From JAWLBR01 sp041687495 (GTDB lineage Bacteria > Bacillota > Limnochordia > DTU087 > JAAYGB01), in contig JAWLBR010000012.1 in NCBI GenBank assembly GCA_041687495.1, forward strand, positions 1-46,811: a DNA stretch of 46,811 nt. The letters run 5' to 3'. The stretch's first letter is position 1; every line of letters starts with the position of its first letter. A program made the translations under genes and the position numbers. Of the stretch, positions 26,993-35,175 are shown piece after piece. The notes under the pieces are model-generated. The model was not told where the DNA came from. It worked only from the letters and a program-made list of their open reading frames with translations, and made no database searches.

Positions 26993-27754
26993 CTACAATC
27001 CCTGCGCAAGTTCTCCCACTAACTGCAGCGCGTCAATGGCAGCGATGGTGGGACGAAACTCTAACCCCACATATCCAGCGTATCCAGTCTCGGAAATAGC
27101 CTTGAAGATGTTGCGGTAGTTGATCTCGCCGGTCCCCGGCTCATTTCGCCCTGGGTGATCGGCAACGTGGAAGTGACCGATCAGGTCGATGTTCTCGCTA
27201 ATTGTTGGAATGAGATTGCCTTCGGTGATCTGCTGGTGGTAGATATCGTAGAGTATCTTGACGTGCGGGCTGTTGACTTCTCGAATAATTTCAAAGGCTT
27301 CCTCAGAACGATAAAGGAAGTAACCCTTGTGATCCACTAGAATGTTGAGTGGTTCGACCAAAAGCGTTATGTTGTTAGCCTCAAGAATAGAGGCACAAGC
27401 CTTAAGCCCAGCAATTAACGAGTCGGTCTGCTCTTGCCTCGCCACGCCAACCCGTTCTGCACCGGTCTGGGTAATCAATCTCCGACATTGAAGCCGCTCG
27501 GCTACCGGGATCGTGGCTTCCAGTCCAGTAACGTAGTCCTGCCGGAGTGCGGGGTCTACCAGCGACACAGAGCGTGTGCAGAAAGTTGCGATCTCCAACT
27601 GACACTCCCTGACGACTGTTTCAATCTCCGTCAGATCTTTGTTCTCCCAGTCCCAGAACTCAACCGCGGGTAGTCCAGCTGATTTGACTCGCCGAATACG
27701 CTCTGCCAAAGGCAACTCCCGCATCATAATGTCGATACAAGCCGACAGACGCAC
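26993..27754 (-). CDS. Hydroxypyruvate isomerase-like TIM-barrel protein
   Basis: A 253-residue protein matching the Hyi family along its length: LLVEPLN..DHKGYFL (metal Glu), KILYDIYHQQITEGNLI (Asp/His), GHFHVADHPGRNEPGTGEINY (His and substrate segment) and VGLEFRP (second Glu). Family members interconvert hydroxypyruvate and tartronate semialdehyde or isomerise related ketoses. The start is GTG with AGGAG about 9-10 bases upstream. It lies 45 bases after the Gfo/Idh/MocA gene in the same orientation, so the pair may oxidise and isomerise an unusual sugar. The true substrate may differ from hydroxypyruvate. Confidence 0.82.
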   Translation of the reverse strand: MRLSACIDIMMRELPLAERIRRVKSAGLPAVEFWDWENKDLTEIETVVRECQLEIATFCTRSVSLVDPALRQDYVTGLEATIPVAERLQCRRLITQTGAERVGVARQEQTDSLIAGLKACASILEANNITLLVEPLNILVDHKGYFLYRSEEAFEIIREVNSPHVKILYDIYHQQITEGNLIPTISENIDLIGHFHVADHPGRNEPGTGEINYRNIFKAISETGYAGYVGLEFRPTIAAIDALQLVGELAQGL

Positions 27755-27799
27755 TTAGCACCACTCCTAGATGCTTCTCATAGACTGCGGTGTCGAATC

Positions 27800-28774
27800 T
27801 CAGTACTCAACCTCCACGGCTTCGCCAGTCTCCATAGACTTATTGGCAGCCAACACCACCGCCAATGAGCGAAGAGCGTCCTTATACGGTGAGCGAACCA
27901 TCCCAGGGTCCTTAGCTTTGACGGCATCGATAAATGTACGATCACAATCAAAGCCTTGGTCTGCCACCCGTTTCTCTTCCCTCGATCCGGTTCGAGTGAA
28001 ATACCGTACCGCTGTTCTTAGCTCATACTCGATGCGGGCCTCTGGAGTGTAGATGTCGAGTCCGTTGCGTGGAGCAGCTTCTTTGAGATAGTCCCCGGTA
28101 ACAATGGTACCAACTACCCCATTCTCGAAAGTCATCGTAACCGACGAGTAATCCTCAACATCGTAGTTCTCTACGCCCTGGACTATGCCTTTACCAGACG
28201 AACAATACACGGTCTTGACCTCGCCGAAATACATCCGAGCCATGTCATACAAGTGGACCGTCTGTTCCACCACTTGTCCTCCTGACTGAGCCTTGACTCT
28301 CCACCACGGCACACCCGGGATTCCACCGACCCAAGCACCAGTAAACAGCCCAACTTTCTTATCTGACAGATACTTCACCAAGCTGTCACTGATGTCTAAG
28401 TACCGGTCTTGGAATCCTACGGCCGAGACTACTCCAGTCTTTTCGATGGCTTCGGCGACCTCGTGGGCCTTATCCATACAAAGGGCCATCGGTTTCTGCA
28501 CAAAAATGTTGTAGCCGTGCTCTACAGCTGCGGTTTCGGTGTCAGTATGCTGATCCGGAGGAATACAGATAAACACAGCATCCAAGTCCTCTTTGTCATA
28601 CATATCCCGGTGGTTCGTATACACCGTTGCTCCAAAGGGCTCGGCCATGGCCTGGGCTCGCTCAGGAATCACATCACAGGTAGCGACGATCGCAACATCA
28701 TCCATTTTCACAAGATGGCTGACGTGAAAGCGGGCAATACCACCACAACCAACAATGCCAACCTTGACCTTCAC
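27800..28774 (-). CDS. Gfo/Idh/MocA-family NAD(P)-dependent sugar dehydrogenase
   Basis: A 324-residue oxidoreductase. The N-terminal Rossmann fold begins VKVGIVGCGGIARFH, and the catalytic Lys lies in VQKPMAL (Lys94; most members have EKP). The C-terminal alpha/beta domain contains WWRVKAQSGGQVVEQTVHLYDMARM, the substrate-site His segment typical of dehydrogenases for inositol-like and sugar substrates. The start is GTG with GGGAGG about 10 bases upstream. It is first in an operon with the Hyi-like gene; a candidate promoter lies at 28892-28919. Confidence 0.9.
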   Translation of the reverse strand: MKVKVGIVGCGGIARFHVSHLVKMDDVAIVATCDVIPERAQAMAEPFGATVYTNHRDMYDKEDLDAVFICIPPDQHTDTETAAVEHGYNIFVQKPMALCMDKAHEVAEAIEKTGVVSAVGFQDRYLDISDSLVKYLSDKKVGLFTGAWVGGIPGVPWWRVKAQSGGQVVEQTVHLYDMARMYFGEVKTVYCSSGKGIVQGVENYDVEDYSSVTMTFENGVVGTIVTGDYLKEAAPRNGLDIYTPEARIEYELRTAVRYFTRTGSREEKRVADQGFDCDRTFIDAVKAKDPGMVRSPYKDALRSLAVVLAANKSMETGEAVEVEY

Positions 28775-28891
28775 AAAACCGTCTCCTCCCTAAAAATAAG
28801 TGCCTCGCAAGTGCATGATTTCCATTGATACATACACTCCGAGGCCGGGGATCCCTTCTAAATTGCGCTTTTCTTTTTGTCCTTTGGCTCA

Positions 28892-28919
28892 ATTCTATTA
28901 AGTTGGCAAGTCAAGTGAA
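28892..28919 (-). promoter_or_regulatory. Candidate promoter of the Gfo/Idh-Hyi operon
   Basis: On the minus strand TTCACT (28919-28914), 16 bases, TAGAAT (28897-28892), in an AT-rich gap about 115 bases before the GTG start. Confidence 0.35.
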
Positions 28920-28948
28920 TTAACCCGCAAACGCGCATTTTTCTGCCA

Positions 28949-30253
28949 TTAATTTGAGACTGTCATCTTAGCTCTTACATCCTGACCTGCAATGCTGCGC
29001 ACAGTAACGCCCTGACCAACGGCCATTGCGGCAGCGATTCCCGCCGCCTCACCCAGTGTTCGACAGTTGGGGATGATACGAACGGCGGCCTGAGCTGGAA
29101 AAGATGCCGCTATGCATCTGCCTGTAACCAATAAGTTATCCACTCTCCGGGGAAGCAAACAGCGATAGGGAATCTCATGATACTGCCCTTCCGGTAGGTG
29201 AATGAGAGTGGTTCCCTGCCCCGATGGGTTGTGAATGTCGATGGGATAGCGACTGCGGGCAACAGCGTCTGGGAAATGCTTAGCGTGCATGTAGTCGTCT
29301 TCGCTAAGTGTGTACTCACCCACTATCCGTACCGACTCCCTTATCCCGATCATCGGAGCAACGTTGATAAGGTTAGCATTGGCGAACCCGGGTATCCGCT
29401 CTCTGAGAAAGCGGATAATCCGCATTATCTTTTGCCGTCCCACCGTATAGGCCTTGCTAACCTGCCAGGGATCAAGTACGTCAAATCCCGCCAATCTTGG
29501 GCAGTTAAATGCCAGCTCCGTTGGTCTTCCACTAATCGCAAAAAACTGGAAATATCCCAAATCGTCCTCTGCTAGGATCTCATCAGCAACTGCTTTACGA
29601 ACGAGTTGGCCCATTGGTCCGTCCTTTGCCTCGTGGAAACCCACATGGAGCATAGGCTGCTGGCAGGCAACCCCCATCCGCTGAAACGAATCCACCACCT
29701 GGGGGATGGCAACGCTGCCTAAGATGAACCTAAGACTCATAGGCTGATTTTGCCCTGCCTCATTGCCGACCTCAACTGGACAGCCCGCCATGCGAGCAAC
29801 GAAAGCGTCTCCGGACGCGTCGATGATTACATCAGCAGTCAAACTCACTGTGCCGCCTCGGGTAGTTGCTTCCAGATCGGTGATTCGCCCTGCATCGGTC
29901 CTCACAGCAGACACCACAGCGTCATAGAGAATCTCAGCACCGGCCTCCCGAACTATTTCCTCTAGGACTACAGAGAGCAATACAGGATCAAACCACTCAA
30001 AATCTCCGTCTCTCGGAGCAAGGCCACAGGCCTCCCCGTAACGGGCAACAATTTCCCGGTTGAGCCCTTGGTTTAGGGCGACTCCGTCGATTTCATTCCT
30101 CATCAGAGGCGTAACCAACCCCAAAGTCGAAGTACCGCCCAAAGCACCGCTTTTCTCTACTACCAGGGTGGAGGCGCCTTCCCTGGCCGCAGCGACTGCA
30201 GCCGCAGTCCCAGCTGTACCGCCGCCAACAACGATCACATCAAATCTATCCAT
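28949..30253 (-). CDS. FAD-dependent oxidoreductase (FAD_oxidored family)
   Basis: A 434-residue flavoprotein. The FAD-binding Rossmann motif is FDVIVVGGGTAGTAAAVAAA (GGGTAG at 10-15), with VVEKSGALGGTST after it, DVIIDASGDAFVARMAG in the middle and VDNLLVTGRCIAAS..AGIAAAMA at the end, the pattern of the FAD-dependent (thiazole-synthase-like) oxidoreductases of unknown substrate common beside sugar transporters. The open frame extends to 30433, but the ATG at 30253 has AAGGGAG 8 bases upstream and starts exactly at the Rossmann strand. It overlaps the stop of the upstream hydrolase gene by 8 bases (ATGGATAG), so translation is probably coupled. Confidence 0.88.
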   Translation of the reverse strand: MDRFDVIVVGGGTAGTAAAVAAAREGASTLVVEKSGALGGTSTLGLVTPLMRNEIDGVALNQGLNREIVARYGEACGLAPRDGDFEWFDPVLLSVVLEEIVREAGAEILYDAVVSAVRTDAGRITDLEATTRGGTVSLTADVIIDASGDAFVARMAGCPVEVGNEAGQNQPMSLRFILGSVAIPQVVDSFQRMGVACQQPMLHVGFHEAKDGPMGQLVRKAVADEILAEDDLGYFQFFAISGRPTELAFNCPRLAGFDVLDPWQVSKAYTVGRQKIMRIIRFLRERIPGFANANLINVAPMIGIRESVRIVGEYTLSEDDYMHAKHFPDAVARSRYPIDIHNPSGQGTTLIHLPEGQYHEIPYRCLLPRRVDNLLVTGRCIAASFPAQAAVRIIPNCRTLGEAAGIAAAMAVGQGVTVRSIAGQDVRAKMTVSN

Positions 30254-31103
30254 TGTGAAGGCTCCCTTCAGTTGTGTTACGCCCAGCTGTCTGAACCGCC
30301 ATTTGAATATTTCTGAGATGTTCCTGCCTTTGCCATGGTGGAATCGGCTGGCCGTTGTAAGTGACCCTTCTCCCCAACTCTTCCAGCTCCTCGGACGTGT
30401 TTCCCTCGATCGCCGAATCCCCAACTGCGGCAATATCGTCTAGGTAGCTAAGATCCGTCTCCAGCCTTTCGAAAATCTGCTTTCCGGTGGCCACGTTGCC
30501 GTGCCCAGGGATGACCAGTTCCACATCGTACTCCTTCGCCAGCCTCCGAAAAGCCAGTAATGAGTGCTGGTATTCACTCAGACTGTATCCAATGAAAGGG
30601 AACTCCTTGTCAGACAACATATCTCCCACCATGGCTACCCGCCGCTGGGGCAGGACATATATTAGACTGTCAATGGTATGGCCGGGAGCCTTGACAATCA
30701 CAAGTTCCTCGCCTGCCAACTCCATGGCCTCTTCCCTCTCGGAAGCCAAGTGATCGGGGACTGGATACCTGCGCTCGGTTCTCTCGATATACATCTGGGC
30801 ATCAGTCTGCTGCCACTGGCCGAGGTCCTGATCCAGGTCTCGCTCTGCTACATGTTCTGAGGCAATCCGAAACGCCTTCAGCTGCGGAGGATCGACCACA
30901 TGATCATAGTCAAAATGAGTATACAGACAGTAAGTATTGGGCTTCTTCGCTCGGGTGACCACCTCCCCTAGCAGTTCAACTTCGTCGGGGTAAAACGCTG
31001 GGTCAGCGAGCATGATACAGTCTCTGCCCTTGATGATCACCGAGTTGGTCATCAGAAAATGGCTGCGAAACACCGCAATTCCGCCCGAGAGGAGAAGCTG
31101 CAT
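30246..31103 (-). CDS. Metallo-beta-lactamase-fold hydrolase
   Basis: A 285-residue MBL-fold protein. The metal motif reads THFDYDHV (residues 62-69), so the second His of HxHxDH is Asp; the other ligands are in place: APGHTID (His about 147), VGDMLSD (Asp) and IPGHGN (His). The fold's N-terminal strands include SVIIKGRDCIMLADPAF. Such proteins hydrolyse esters, lactones or thioesters. GGAGGTGG lies about 7 bases before the ATG. It is first in a two-gene operon with the FAD oxidoreductase, suggesting that one acts on the product of the other. Confidence 0.83.
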   Translation of the reverse strand: MQLLLSGGIAVFRSHFLMTNSVIIKGRDCIMLADPAFYPDEVELLGEVVTRAKKPNTYCLYTHFDYDHVVDPPQLKAFRIASEHVAERDLDQDLGQWQQTDAQMYIERTERRYPVPDHLASEREEAMELAGEELVIVKAPGHTIDSLIYVLPQRRVAMVGDMLSDKEFPFIGYSLSEYQHSLLAFRRLAKEYDVELVIPGHGNVATGKQIFERLETDLSYLDDIAAVGDSAIEGNTSEELEELGRRVTYNGQPIPPWQRQEHLRNIQMAVQTAGRNTTEGSLHNG

Positions 31104-31302
31104 CCATATCCACCTCCGTTAATGTTCGATTTTGCGGTAACCAAAGCACCAAAATCTTCAACACCATGTAGAGTTCGGCGTTAGCCCTAGGTTTTCATGC
31201 AGGAAGTGGCGCAAAACTGAGAGAACACTAGGGCAGAGGCTGTGCGAGACCGCCCATCACCTCATCAATTCAATGCATCTGGTAGGAGAAGGAGGAATGG
31301 CT

Positions 31303-31815
31303 ATGCAAAGGCAGATTGGTCTAGGCGTGTTCATGATCGGTATTGGAACCCTGATTTTGTTGGCTCAACAAGGCTGGCTTGGCGAGCATCTCGTTTTATA
31401 CTTCCTGGCAGTCAGCTTCTTTTCTTTATACAAGTTTCTTGGAGGAGCCAACCACTATGGCAATGTCGGGCTGCTAATTCCCGGGCTCGTCCTAGCCGCC
31501 GTTGCACTCTTTGCGACCTTAGAAGAAAATCTAGCCACTGCTTTTTTGGGTCCCGGCTTGTTCTTCGTTCTTCTCAGCGGCGCCTTCTGTGCCGTGTACC
31601 TAGTACACACCAGGCGAGCTGGAGGGGACTGGGGCAGAACGAAGTGGCCGTTGATTCCAGCATCGGTTCTAGCAGGTGTGGCTGTCTTAACCAGTATTTC
31701 CGAGCAACTGCACACTTGGCGTCAATCTCAGTTCTTTTCCTGGATTGCCCCGGCAGCGCTCATTTTGGTCGGCCTCTACCTAGTCCTGTTCAAGGACACT
31801 CGAAGAAATCGCTAG
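31303..31815 (+). CDS. Small integral membrane protein, unknown function
   Basis: A 170-residue hydrophobic protein with about five or six membrane helices (IGLGVFMIGIGTLILLAQQG at the start, then pairs of helices, ending SWIAPAALILVGLYLVLF and a basic tail DTRRNR). It resembles the helical membrane domain found in LiaF-like and DUF5668-type proteins, but I cannot name a family securely. The frame opens at 31273; the ATG at 31303 is chosen because AAGGAGG lies 7 bases upstream. It is 63 bases ahead of the amidohydrolase gene, possibly in one operon. Confidence 0.65.
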   Translation: MQRQIGLGVFMIGIGTLILLAQQGWLGEHLVLYFLAVSFFSLYKFLGGANHYGNVGLLIPGLVLAAVALFATLEENLATAFLGPGLFFVLLSGAFCAVYLVHTRRAGGDWGRTKWPLIPASVLAGVAVLTSISEQLHTWRQSQFFSWIAPAALILVGLYLVLFKDTRRNR

Positions 31816-31878
31816 CCAGTTCGTTGCACCAACATTCTTGTCTATTTTTGTACTAAGGAACTATGGAGGTATAGACCA

Positions 31879-33510
31879 GTGCCAGTATCGTTCTCTGCAA
31901 AAACGCAGCTGTTTGTCAATGGTAATGTACTAACGCTGGACCCCGACTTCCCCCAAGTGGATGCCTTCGCTGTGGTGGATGGCCGAGTTGTCGATGTCGG
32001 GGCTAACGGTGACATTCTGGCTTTGCGGGAGTCAGGCAGCCAGGTAGTAGATTTGAAGCGCCGCACAGTAGTTCCAGGTTTCAACGATAGCCACATGCAC
32101 CTGCTCAGCTGGGGGATGAGCCTAGATGCAGTAGACCTTAGTACTGCCGACTCGCCACAAGCGCTGGTGGAACTAGGCCGAACCTTCGCGCAGAAGCACC
32201 AAGAGCTAAAGTGGATTAGTGGGCGTGGCTGGAGTGACGAACTATTTTCGGCGCAATTTCTGCCAACAGCGGCGGATCTAGACGCTGTTGGCACTGATCG
32301 CCCAGTGGTTTTCACCCGAGTATGCGGCCACCTCTGCGTCGTCAACTCTGCTGCGCTGCGCCTAGCTGGGATCGATGCGAGCACTCCCAATCCTCCAGGC
32401 GGACAAATCGACAAAGACCCTGTCTCCGGTGAGCCCACAGGAATCCTGCGGGAGAAAGCCATGGACCTTATCCTTAGGCATGCACCTGTACCTGACGGGG
32501 CCGCGCTGAAACGAGCCCTGCTGAAGGCAGCTGCCGCCGCATCAGCTTTCGGCCTTACCTCGGTTCAGACCAACGATATTACCGATTTGGCGTCCATGCA
32601 GATGTGCCTCAGTGCCTACCAGCAACTAGTCCAAACTGGCGAATTACCAATCCGCATTAACCTGCAGGTTGGCCTCCCGACCAAAGATGCTTTGCAGCAG
32701 TACGTGAAAGTCTGGAGACAGTATCGGTACAACAACTCCATGTTTCATCTAGGTCCAGTCAAACTGTTTGCCGACGGTTCACTGGGAGCACACACAGCGG
32801 CCTTGAACGCTCCCTACGCAGACGACCCCACTACCCATGGTATATGTATCTATCAGCAGTCGGAGTTCGACGAACTGGTGCAAACAGCAGCGTCGGCTGG
32901 TCTGCAAGTAGCAGTTCACGCCATCGGGGATCGGGCCATGGACATGGTACTCAATAGCTACGAACACGTCTTTACCCATACTGCCAATGCTCGCCGACCA
33001 CGGATCATCCATGCACAGATCACTTCCCCAAGCAACCTAAGGCGGATGGCGGCCCTTGGTGTCGTTGCGGATATTCAGCCAATATTTGTTCCCACTGATC
33101 TGCACTTCGCAGAGCAACGGGTTGGGGCGGAAAGAGCTGCGAACTCATATGCGTGGAAGACTATGGTGGATATGGGAATTCCTGTGGCTATGAGCTCTGA
33201 TTGCCCGGTGGAGAGCTGCCGCCCCCTAGACGGGCTCTATGCTGCCGTAACGCGAATGGACCAAACAGGTTTTCCGGCGCAAGGTTGGAATCCCAGCGAG
33301 CGATTAACCGCCTTGGAGGCGCTAAAGGCCTATACCATAGGCTCGGCTTATGCCTGCCACGAAGAAAACAGTAAAGGCTCCCTCACCCCTGGGAAACTTG
33401 CGGATTTCGTAGTCCTTCCTGAAGATCCCACCCGGGTGTCACCCGAGGCACTCCTGAGCTTGCCTGTAAGCGCCACGTATGTGGGTGGCTGTCAGGTATT
33501 TGGTCAGTGA
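31879..33510 (+). CDS. Amidohydrolase, YtcJ/amidohydrolase 3 family
   Basis: A 543-residue metal-dependent hydrolase with no signal peptide. It shows the beta-sandwich N-terminus (LFVNGNVLTLDPDFP), metal motif NDSHMHLL (His72, His74), the KLFADGSLGAHTAAL segment with the Lys/Asp typical of YtcJ-like proteins, AVHAIGDRAMDM, PRIIHAQI, and the final SSDCPVES aspartate, followed by the returning sandwich (KGSLTPGKLADFVVL). Members act on amides or N-acyl compounds; the substrate is unknown. The start is GTG with GGAGGT about 9-10 bases upstream. A strong terminator follows. Confidence 0.9.
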   Translation: MPVSFSAKTQLFVNGNVLTLDPDFPQVDAFAVVDGRVVDVGANGDILALRESGSQVVDLKRRTVVPGFNDSHMHLLSWGMSLDAVDLSTADSPQALVELGRTFAQKHQELKWISGRGWSDELFSAQFLPTAADLDAVGTDRPVVFTRVCGHLCVVNSAALRLAGIDASTPNPPGGQIDKDPVSGEPTGILREKAMDLILRHAPVPDGAALKRALLKAAAAASAFGLTSVQTNDITDLASMQMCLSAYQQLVQTGELPIRINLQVGLPTKDALQQYVKVWRQYRYNNSMFHLGPVKLFADGSLGAHTAALNAPYADDPTTHGICIYQQSEFDELVQTAASAGLQVAVHAIGDRAMDMVLNSYEHVFTHTANARRPRIIHAQITSPSNLRRMAALGVVADIQPIFVPTDLHFAEQRVGAERAANSYAWKTMVDMGIPVAMSSDCPVESCRPLDGLYAAVTRMDQTGFPAQGWNPSERLTALEALKAYTIGSAYACHEENSKGSLTPGKLADFVVLPEDPTRVSPEALLSLPVSATYVGGCQVFGQ

Positions 33511-33516
33511 CAAGAA

Positions 33517-33552
33517 CAGCAGAGCGCCATCAACTGCAATGGCGCTCTGCTG
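33517..33552 (+). terminator. Terminator after the amidohydrolase gene
   Basis: A perfect 14-bp stem (CAGCAGAGCGCCAT, 33517-33530, with 33539-33552) and 8-base loop right after the stop codon; the T-run is weak. Confidence 0.75.
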
Positions 33553-33711
33553 GTTCCTACAGTTGGGAGCCCACGCTACTGGCGACAGTGCGGGCCTGCA
33601 GTGTTGGTACAGAAGGCCAAACCAACTGCTGCCAACTCAGGATTGAGTAGAAATTGGTGCAGCCGTCGAGACAATCCCATCCCCCTGGAACGCAGTTATC
33701 CTCCCCGGCGC

Positions 33712-33731
33712 AATATTTCCCAGGAAATATT
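33712..33731. repeat. Perfect 9-bp inverted repeat after the DUF438 gene
   Basis: AATATTTCC (33712-33720), two bases, GGAAATATT (33723-33731), 14 bases beyond the DUF438 gene's stop. A two-base loop is too tight for an ordinary terminator, so a protein-binding palindrome is equally possible. The remainder of 33553-33711 has no supported gene. Confidence 0.4.
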
Positions 33732-33744
33732 CGATAATCCTAGG

Positions 33745-34965
33745 CTAATCTAGTAATCGTTTTTCGCCCTCCAGCTGTTGGATACCCGTCACATTCTGCG
33801 TAACTTCCACAACACCCCGATAGGTGCCATCGCCATCTCGAACAGCAAAGTACCTAATGTAGATCAACTGCCCCTTCATGCGAATCCAGAAATCAGCCGA
33901 TTCCCTCTTGCCCTCCCGAAACTCCTCTACGATTTTGGTGACAACGTGTACGCTCTCGGGGGGATGGCAGTTTTCTACTTTGCGACCAATGATCGCTTTG
34001 GTGCGGGGAAAGATCCGCTCCGCTCCTTGCGAGAAGTAGCGAACTGTGTTGTCGGCATCCACGAAGGTGATATCCACTGGGAGATGGTTAAAGACCAATT
34101 CTATTTCTTTCAAGGTCAGGATTCCAGTCGACAGCTCTAGGTATCCGTGGGGATCTTGCGCTTTTTCCTTGGCCTCTTCCACCTCGGAACTGTGCACCGG
34201 CTCCCACTTGCGCTCCGGCGTGACCAACGCATACCCAATCTCGTCGCTTTGCCCGTAGATCTCTTTCCACTCATCCTCAGAGAGGGTCTCTAGACACATG
34301 GGAAACAGGATGTTGTTTTCCTTATATACCATCTCATCGATAGCCTGCAGCGTTGGCAGCACTACGGCCTCAATCTGACCCCTTAACTCAGCTACCTGTC
34401 CATTCTCTAATAGTTTACTGGTTTTCTTTAGCCCGGCCCGAATATCATCGTGAATTGACCACATCACGCTGGGCGGTCCGCTGATGCCATTTTTCTCCAG
34501 ATACGGAAAAAGTATGTTTTCCTTACGACTGTAGTGCTTCTCTACTTCGCGGAGCTTTGCGTGCAGACGCTTCCACTCAGATATGTGGGGCTCTACAGGC
34601 TCGCCGCCGTTCTCAATCTCGTTGAGAACTCTGCGAATCTGTTCGGTCACCTGCTCAATGGCTGCATTTTCTAGACGAAACGTATGGAGCGGATGCCCCG
34701 GTATGTGCTCAGGATCCGGTTGCTGGTCCAGGGCATCCCGGAATATCCTGACATGCACATCGCACAGCTTCTTGATCTCCTCTTCCGGCAGGCCTTCTTC
34801 GATTAGCCGCTGCTCCAACTGTGAGATCTCAGTTGCCCCCACATCTTTGATTAAGGTGCGGAAGCGCTCTTTGACTTCGTCCGCAGGCTTGCCACGATGC
34901 AAGTCCTTGATGATCTCCTTCAGCTGCTGTTGCCGGTACTCCCGGTTATTGATCAGTTCACTCAT
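33745..34965 (-). CDS. DUF438 - hemerythrin - PAS domain protein
   Basis: A 406-residue cytoplasmic protein. Residues 1 to about 75 match DUF438 (LKEIIKDLHRGKPADEVKERFR). About 90-235 is a hemerythrin-like four-helix domain with metal-binding patterns HPLHTFRLEN, HYSRKENILFPYLEK, SIHDDIR and YKENNILFPMCLE. From about 285 a PAS domain (ELVFNHLPVDITFVDADNTVRYF, with PESVHVV and GVVEVTQNVT) completes it. This arrangement is known in anaerobes and is thought to sense oxygen, NO or redox state; there is no kinase or DNA-binding output. The ATG at 34965 follows GGAAGGTGAG; the frame extends to 35010 without a better site. Confidence 0.87.
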   Translation of the reverse strand: MSELINNREYRQQQLKEIIKDLHRGKPADEVKERFRTLIKDVGATEISQLEQRLIEEGLPEEEIKKLCDVHVRIFRDALDQQPDPEHIPGHPLHTFRLENAAIEQVTEQIRRVLNEIENGGEPVEPHISEWKRLHAKLREVEKHYSRKENILFPYLEKNGISGPPSVMWSIHDDIRAGLKKTSKLLENGQVAELRGQIEAVVLPTLQAIDEMVYKENNILFPMCLETLSEDEWKEIYGQSDEIGYALVTPERKWEPVHSSEVEEAKEKAQDPHGYLELSTGILTLKEIELVFNHLPVDITFVDADNTVRYFSQGAERIFPRTKAIIGRKVENCHPPESVHVVTKIVEEFREGKRESADFWIRMKGQLIYIRYFAVRDGDGTYRGVVEVTQNVTGIQQLEGEKRLLD

Positions 34966-35175
34966 GAACTCACCTTCCATTCCCACGACGATTACAGCCA
35001 GTCTATGCATACCAGCCCAGCTGCTTTCCTAGTATTCCCCAGAAATGCCATCAACAGAGCCAGACATCACCAAACAAGCCCGTCTATTCTTGCTCCTGGC
35101 ACAAAGGAAACAGTCTTGAGAGGATTGAAGAAGTATCCAGAACAAGTTAGGAAACTGTGATAAGGGAGAGATAAA

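Noticed and set aside
33576..33680. A 34-codon minus-strand ORF (start MGLSRRLHQF), and an overlapping Cys-rich frame containing GGWDCLDGC without any start codon.
   Set aside because: The G-run lies too close to the ATG, frames on the other strand look equally protein-like, and nothing nearby suggests a peptide-modification system.
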